Position numbers and translations under genes: made by a program
Part shown: positions 60,300 to 64,000 of the stretch, piece after piece
Layout of the letters: each line of letters starts with the position of its first letter
How positions within the stretch are numbered: position 1 is the stretch's first letter
Source of the DNA: JAVXTH01 sp036642795
GTDB lineage: Bacteria; Bacillota_I; Bacilli_A; Erysipelotrichales; Erysipelotrichaceae
Reading direction: 5' to 3'
DNA length: 64,000 nt
Assembly (NCBI GenBank): GCA_036642795.1
Contig: JAVXTH010000003.1
Location: 47,773-111,772 of the forward strand
The notes under the pieces: generated by a model
Database searches by the model: none
What the model was told of the DNA's origin: nothing
What the model saw: the letters and a program-made list of their open reading frames with translations, nothing else

Positions 60300-60527
60300 A
60301 AGCAAGACAAACACAACCTCGTCAATGAGAAGATATGAAACAAGTCCATTCTTCAACAAACCAATCAGTGAATAAAGAGTATCTTGTTTAAAGGAATCAG
60401 TCTTTCGAAAGCAGATCAACAGTCTGCAGGAGGACAGTAGATAACCTTAGATTCAGAACAACTCTATTATCTTGATTAAAGAAGGAAATTACAACCAGTA
60501 ATGACAAATGAGGCCTTACTGATTACG
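60300..60527 (-). ncRNA. Candidate bridge RNA of the IS110 element
   Basis: Read on the minus strand from a TATAAT at 60539-60534. First hairpin AATCAGTAA/TTACTGGTT. Then a stem TATCT/AGATA encloses a loop whose 5' strand has TCCTCCT (60434-60428) and whose 3' strand has TTTAAA (60392-60387). These match the left target plus core (TCCTC+CT) and pair with the right target (TTAAA). Next, a loop around a GAAGA-ATG/CAT-TCTTC hairpin has GTTTGT (60361-60356) on its 5' side, equal to the element end before the core, and ACGAG (60322-60318) on its 3' side, complementary to core plus the other element end (CTCGT). This is the target-loop/donor-loop order of IS621-type bridge RNAs. RNA limits are approximate. 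Confidence 0.7.
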
Positions 60528-60533
60528 TTACAT

Positions 60534-60539
60534 ATTATA
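60534..60539 (-). promoter_or_regulatory. -10 half of the circle-junction promoter
   Basis: TATAAT at the transposase-proximal outer end. The partner TTGACA lies at the opposite end (58716-58721, minus strand). In the linear insertion the -10 has no -35; in a circular form the spacing is exactly 17. Confidence 0.7.
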
Positions 60540-60554
60540 CGAGGAGGATAATTT

Positions 60555-61850
60555 ATGAGTTATCAAATGCCCAAAGGAACCCAAGATATTTTGCCAAAGG
60601 ATATAAGTAAATGGCATCAATTGGAAGATTTAATTAAACAATTTTGTTATGTTTATGATTATCAAGAAATTCGCACACCGATGTTTGAACATACAAATGT
60701 CTTTAAAAGAGGAAATGATTCAAGTGATATGGTGAATAAAGAAATGTATACGTTCACCTTGAATAATAGTTCGACTTCACTTACCCTACGTCCGGAAGGT
60801 ACAGCAGGGGTTGTTCGTAGTTTTGTTGAGAATAAAATGTACGGAGAAAGTGATTTACCTGTAAAACTATATTATGTGGGGCCACAATTTCGTCATGAAC
60901 GTCCACAAAAGGGCAGACAGCGCATCTTTCATCAATTTGGTGTAGAAGTACTAGGCGCTAAAAATCCTTTGCTAGATGTGGAAACAATCGCCTTAGGTTG
61001 GTCTTTTATATCCGCTCTTGGCTTAAAAGACTTAAAGGTATGTATTAATACTTTAGGTGATGATGAAACGCGTAGTGCCTATCGTGAGGCTTTACAAGAA
61101 CATTTTAAAAATGATATCGAACATATGTGCGGCGATTGTAAACGTCGTTATTCACAAAACCCATTACGTATTCTTGATTGTAAAGTTGATCATGATTTAG
61201 AAATCATGAAAACAGCACCAAAAATGAGTGATTATCTAACGAAAGCAAGTAAAGATTACTTTGAACAAGTACTTGCTGGGCTAGATGCGTTGGATATTCC
61301 TTATGAAGTAGATGATCGTTTGGTTCGTGGTTTAGATTATTATACTCATACAGTCTTTGAAGTAGTTTCCGTTAATGAACAAATGGGTTCTCAATCAACC
61401 GTTTTTGCTGGAGGTCGCTACGATGGTCTTGTTGAATATTTTGGTGGCCCTGAAATGTCTGGTATTGGTTGGGCAATGGGAATGGAACGATTAATTCTTG
61501 CATGTGAAGGAGAAGGCATTGAACTTGGTGAACAAGCAGCGCTGGATGCTTATGTTATTTGTTTAAATGAGCAAGCTAGTTTAGCGGCATTTAAAGTCGT
61601 GACGATGTTACGTGCAGCTGGATATCGCAGTGATATGGATTATTTAAATCGTTCGTTTAAAGCTCAGTTTAAAAGCGTCGATCGAAAACAAGCAAAAATT
61701 GCTATCTTAGTTGGTGAAAAAGTCCTTGAAGATGGAATGATTACGATTAAGAAAATTGAAGACAAAACACAAATTGAAGTAAATATGGAAGATGTTGTTG
61801 ATCATATGGATCAATTGTTTGAAGATGATCATGATCATCATGAAGAATAA
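60555..61850 (+). CDS. hisS: Histidyl-tRNA synthetase
   Basis: A 431-residue class II synthetase charging tRNA-His. Motif 1 region EIRTPMFEHTNVFKRG, motif 2 YYVGPQFRHERPQKGRQRIFHQFGVEVLG (about 105-133), the histidine-specific VRGLDYYTHTVFEV (about 256-269) and AGGRYDGLVEYFGG, and motif 3 GIGWAMGMERL are present. The C-terminal anticodon domain ends in an acidic histidine-rich tail (EDDHDHHEE). The SD GAGGAGG (60541-60547) is formed across the IS junction and is still functional-looking. aspS follows after 14 bases. Confidence 0.96.
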   Translation: MSYQMPKGTQDILPKDISKWHQLEDLIKQFCYVYDYQEIRTPMFEHTNVFKRGNDSSDMVNKEMYTFTLNNSSTSLTLRPEGTAGVVRSFVENKMYGESDLPVKLYYVGPQFRHERPQKGRQRIFHQFGVEVLGAKNPLLDVETIALGWSFISALGLKDLKVCINTLGDDETRSAYREALQEHFKNDIEHMCGDCKRRYSQNPLRILDCKVDHDLEIMKTAPKMSDYLTKASKDYFEQVLAGLDALDIPYEVDDRLVRGLDYYTHTVFEVVSVNEQMGSQSTVFAGGRYDGLVEYFGGPEMSGIGWAMGMERLILACEGEGIELGEQAALDAYVICLNEQASLAAFKVVTMLRAAGYRSDMDYLNRSFKAQFKSVDRKQAKIAILVGEKVLEDGMITIKKIEDKTQIEVNMEDVVDHMDQLFEDDHDHHEE

Positions 61851-61864
61851 AAGAGGGAAATAAA

Positions 61865-63604
61865 ATGAAGAAAACACATACATGTGGAGAGTTATCTTTA
61901 CTAAATATAAACGAAAAGGTAACGTTAATTGGTTGGGTAAGTAAAAGAAGAAACTTTGGTTCCATTGTATTTATTGATTTAAGAGATCGTACTGGGATTA
62001 CCCAATTAGTATTTGATGAAGAATTAGCAGCTTCCATCAGTAATGTAAGAAATGAATATATCTTACAAGTTCAAGGATGTGTTGTTGAACGTAAAGATAA
62101 GAATTTAAATCTTACAACTGGTGAAATTGAAGTGAAAGTAGAACAAGTTGAAATCATTAATAAAGCAAACACTACACCATTAATAATTGCCGATGAAACG
62201 GATGCTTTGGAAGATACACGTTTAAAATATCGTTATTTAGATTTACGTCGTCCTTTGATGCAAGAAAAAATTATAACGCGTCATGCGATTGCTCGTTCCA
62301 TGCGTAATTATTTAGATGATCAAGGATACATTGAAATAGAAACACCGTTGTTAGGTAAATCAACACCAGAGGGTGCTCGTGATTATCTTGTACCAAGTCG
62401 TGTTCATCCTGGTAATTTTTATGCACTTCCACAATCTCCTCAATTATTCAAACAATTGTTAATGATAGCGGGCTTTGAAAAGTATTATCAATTTGCTCGT
62501 TGCTTTCGAGATGAAGATTTAAGAGCGGATCGTCAATTGGATTTCACCCAAGTTGATATTGAAATGAGTTTTATGGATGAAGTTGAAATTCAAACAATGA
62601 TGGAAGAAATGTTATGTAAAGTGATGAAAGAAGTAAAAGGAATCGATGTGAAACGACCTTTCTTAAGAATGAATTATCACGATGCAATGAATACATATGG
62701 TAGTGATAAACCTGATAATCGCTATGATTTAAAACTACAAGATATTGGCAGTGTCTTTGCCAATAGTACATTCAAAGTATTTGCGGATTGTCTAAGTAAT
62801 CAAGGTAGTATCAAAGCGATTGTTATACCAAATAAGAGTGATATGACAAGAAAAGAAATCGATCAAGTAACCGATTTAGCTAAGAAAAATGGAGCTAAAG
62901 GCTTAGTAACATTAAAATTTAAAGATGATAAATTAGAAGGTAGCATCGTTAAGTTTATGTCGCAACAAGAACAAAATGAATTGGTAGCTACGTTAGCTTT
63001 AAAGGCGAATGATTTGATTTTAATTGTATCGGATCAATGGAAAACAACTTGTGAAGTTTTAGGAGCATTAAGAGTTTATTTCGCTTCGCTATTAAAACTT
63101 ACGAATAAAAGTGATTATTCTTTCTTATGGGTTGTCGACTTTCCAATGTTTGAATACGATGAAGAAGAGGGAAGATATTATGCACAACATCATCCTTTCA
63201 CTCGTCCCAAAGCAAGCGATGAAGCTTTGTTAGATAGTAATCCTGCTGCCGTAAGAGCAGATGCTTATGATGTAATCTTAAATGGTTATGAATTAGGTGG
63301 AGGAAGTTTACGTATTTATGATGAAGTGATGCAGAAAAAAATATTCACAATTCTAGGTTTCAGTGATGAAGAGATTAAAGAACGTTTTGGTTTCTTTGTC
63401 GATGCCTTTCAATATGGTACACCACCTCATGGTGGTATCGCTTTAGGCTTTGATCGAGTTGCGATGATTCTTACGGAAAGTGATAGTATTCGTGATGTCA
63501 TTGCTTTTCCAAAGAATGCCAGTGCAAAATGTCCAATGTCCGATGCACCTAGTTATGTTGATGAAAAGCAATTGGAAGAACTTCATATTGAAATAAAAAA
63601 ATAA
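61865..63604 (+). CDS. aspS: Aspartyl-tRNA synthetase (bacterial type)
   Basis: A 579-residue class IIb synthetase of bacterial length with N-terminal OB anticodon domain (VTLIGWVSKRRNFGSIVFIDLRDRTGITQLV), catalytic blocks STPEGARDYLVPSR, QSPQLFKQLLMIAGFEKYYQFARCFRDEDLRADRQ (motif 2), the inserted GAD domain (about 290-400) and motif 3 GGIALGFDRVAMIL. GAGGGAAAT SD. It is co-transcribed with hisS and thus also cut off from the T-box by the IS. Whether it is discriminating or also charges tRNA-Asn cannot be decided here. Confidence 0.96.
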   Translation: MKKTHTCGELSLLNINEKVTLIGWVSKRRNFGSIVFIDLRDRTGITQLVFDEELAASISNVRNEYILQVQGCVVERKDKNLNLTTGEIEVKVEQVEIINKANTTPLIIADETDALEDTRLKYRYLDLRRPLMQEKIITRHAIARSMRNYLDDQGYIEIETPLLGKSTPEGARDYLVPSRVHPGNFYALPQSPQLFKQLLMIAGFEKYYQFARCFRDEDLRADRQLDFTQVDIEMSFMDEVEIQTMMEEMLCKVMKEVKGIDVKRPFLRMNYHDAMNTYGSDKPDNRYDLKLQDIGSVFANSTFKVFADCLSNQGSIKAIVIPNKSDMTRKEIDQVTDLAKKNGAKGLVTLKFKDDKLEGSIVKFMSQQEQNELVATLALKANDLILIVSDQWKTTCEVLGALRVYFASLLKLTNKSDYSFLWVVDFPMFEYDEEEGRYYAQHHPFTRPKASDEALLDSNPAAVRADAYDVILNGYELGGGSLRIYDEVMQKKIFTILGFSDEEIKERFGFFVDAFQYGTPPHGGIALGFDRVAMILTESDSIRDVIAFPKNASAKCPMSDAPSYVDEKQLEELHIEIKK

Positions 63605-63609
63605 TAAGA

Positions 63610-63636
63610 AAAAGAACCGAGCAATCGGTCCTTTTT
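63610..63636. terminator. Terminator of aspS (bidirectional)
   Basis: AAAGAACCGA-GCAA-TCGGTCCTTT with one A-C mismatch, followed by T. Confidence 0.65.
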
Positions 63637-63637
63637 A

Positions 63638-63838
63638 CTAAATATCGAATTCTGGTGCTTTATCTAACTCTTTTGAGACATAGGCACCATTTTTTTTACG
63701 CTGTCTGACACACTCGCTAAGTAAGTATTCAATTTGACCATTAACGGATCTAAAATCATCCTCAGCCCATGCCGCAAGTGATTCATATAACTTGTTTGAT
63801 AATCGAAGTGGGATTTGTTTCTTAGTTTCACTAATCAC
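63638..63838 (-). CDS. Arc-like ribbon-helix-helix protein
   Basis: A 66-residue protein. KQIPLRLSNKLYESLAAWAEDDFRSVNGQIEYLLSECVRQRKK is an Arc/MetJ-type ribbon-helix-helix: beta strand QIPLRL for DNA contact and two helices. It starts at GTG 63838, two bases after the upstream SPFH gene stop, so it is translationally coupled to it. Pairing of a small RHH protein with an SPFH gene recurs in Bacillota as far as I recall; its operator is unknown. No toxin gene is adjacent. Confidence 0.8.
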   Translation of the reverse strand: MISETKKQIPLRLSNKLYESLAAWAEDDFRSVNGQIEYLLSECVRQRKKNGAYVSKELDKAPEFDI

Positions 63839-63840
63839 GT

Positions 63841-63999
63841 TTAATATAAACTACCGGAACTAATGATTGGTTGAACATCGTGATTTCCACAAAGAACAAC
63901 TAATAGATTAGATACCATGGCGGCTTTTCTTTCTTCATCTAATTCTACTACATTTTTCGCATTCAATTGATCTAATGCCATTTCTACCATTCCCACAGC
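63841..63999 (-). CDS. SPFH/Band 7 domain protein, C-terminal end (truncated by window edge)
   Basis: The minus-strand frame open to the window edge encodes 52 residues ending in ELDEERKAAMVSNLLVVLCG and a short tail PIISSGSLY. KAAMVSNLLVVLC with a terminal GSLY resembles the end of Bacillota SPFH-domain proteins (prohibitin/flotillin superfamily membrane scaffolds) as I remember them. The N-terminal SPFH domain would lie beyond base 64000. It stops two bases before the RHH gene. Confidence 0.6.
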   Translation of the reverse strand, partial: AVGMVEMALDQLNAKNVVELDEERKAAMVSNLLVVLCGNHDVQPIISSGSLY

Positions 64000-64000
64000 G

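Larger units (their letters stand above)
58703..60541 (-). mobile_element. IS110-family insertion sequence (1839 bp between core dinucleotides)
   Basis: Contains a DEDD-type IS110 transposase, a 283-base non-coding end before it (60259-60541) and a 200-base non-coding end after it (58703-58902). There are no terminal inverted repeats or long target duplication, as expected for IS110. Ends are set by three agreeing facts: AG is shared at 58701-58702 and 60542-60543; excision restores AAAGGAGG eight bases from the hisS ATG; and ligating the ends through CT (minus strand) gives TTGACA-N17-TATAAT. The 3' end has hairpins ATAGAGG/CCTCTAT (58785-58803) and TCAAGA/TCTTGA (58765-58783). TTATCTTGAT occurs once in each end (58775-58784 and 60467-60476). 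Confidence 0.85.

Noticed and set aside
58703..60541. IS1111-type inverted repeats or a long target-site duplication
   Set aside because: No inverted repeat was found near the ends, and flanks share only the AG/CT dinucleotide, which fits the IS110 group.
63638..63838. Antitoxin of a toxin-antitoxin pair
   Set aside because: No toxin-like gene is adjacent; both neighbours are aspS and an SPFH-like gene.

Overview
The window is low-GC, SD-rich (AGGAGG-type) chromosomal DNA of a member of the Bacillota, most likely an Erysipelotrichia-like anaerobe. This rests on gene content and order only: T-box leaders on tRNA-ligase genes, the rimP-nusA-ylxR-ylxQ-infB-rbfA operon, yceD-rpmF, MurT/GatD, rplU-prp-rpmA with an L27 carrying a Prp-cleaved leader, fused SecDF, and an NfnAB-type flavoprotein pair. 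No rRNA, tRNA or CRISPR is present. Almost everything is housekeeping core genome; one insertion sequence interrupts it.

Layout. 1-4.4 kb: end of proB, proA, an MFS transporter, an unrecognised protein, a VTT-domain membrane protein and a class-I amidotransferase-like hydrolase. 4.4-4.95 kb: gene-free, but holds a strong candidate small RNA with two C-rich anti-Shine-Dalgarno loops. 4.9-11.2 kb: AlaX editing protein, radical SAM YtqA-like, YgjP-like metalloprotease, DegV, NfnA/NfnB. 11.2-14.2 kb: a second candidate structured RNA, then a UUA-specifier T-box and leuS. 14.2-20.3 kb: yebC, GNAT, aroD, a fused aroE-aroK, YdcF, tmcAL, a lipase-like hydrolase. 20.4-28.3 kb: yceD-rpmF, murT-gatD, then the nusA-infB operon. 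28.3-39.1 kb: P-type ATPase, YczE-like, plsY, parE-parC, the L21 leader with rplU-prp-rpmA, and obg. 39.1-44.5 kb: a FUSC-like/HAD-like fusion, an anchored hydrolase and a PAS-GGDEF protein. 44.6-58.4 kb: exoA, ruvAB, a cysteine-desulfidase family gene, a flippase, comN-like, secDF, recJ, apt and rel. 58.4-63.6 kb: a T-box meant for hisS-aspS, separated from them by a 1.84-kb IS110-family element. 63.6-64 kb: a ribbon-helix-helix protein and the end of an SPFH-domain gene.

The most interesting object is the IS110-family element at 58703-60541 (minus strand). Its ends can be set to the base: both junctions share the dinucleotide CT (minus strand), and removing the element restores a perfect AAAGGAGG ribosome-binding site eight bases upstream of the hisS ATG. 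Joining the two ends as a circle would create TTGACA-N17-TATAAT, driving the non-coding end that precedes the transposase. That end folds into a 5' hairpin followed by two guide-type internal loops. Their strands match the occupied target (TCCTCCT and TTTAA) and the element's own ends (GTTTGT and ACGAG). This is the architecture described for IS621-type bridge RNAs. The target guide here is an anti-Shine-Dalgarno sequence, so the element may be one that homes to ribosome-binding sites. The insertion also puts 1.84 kb between the T-box and the hisS-aspS genes, so readthrough RNA would be antisense to the transposase and its guide RNA.
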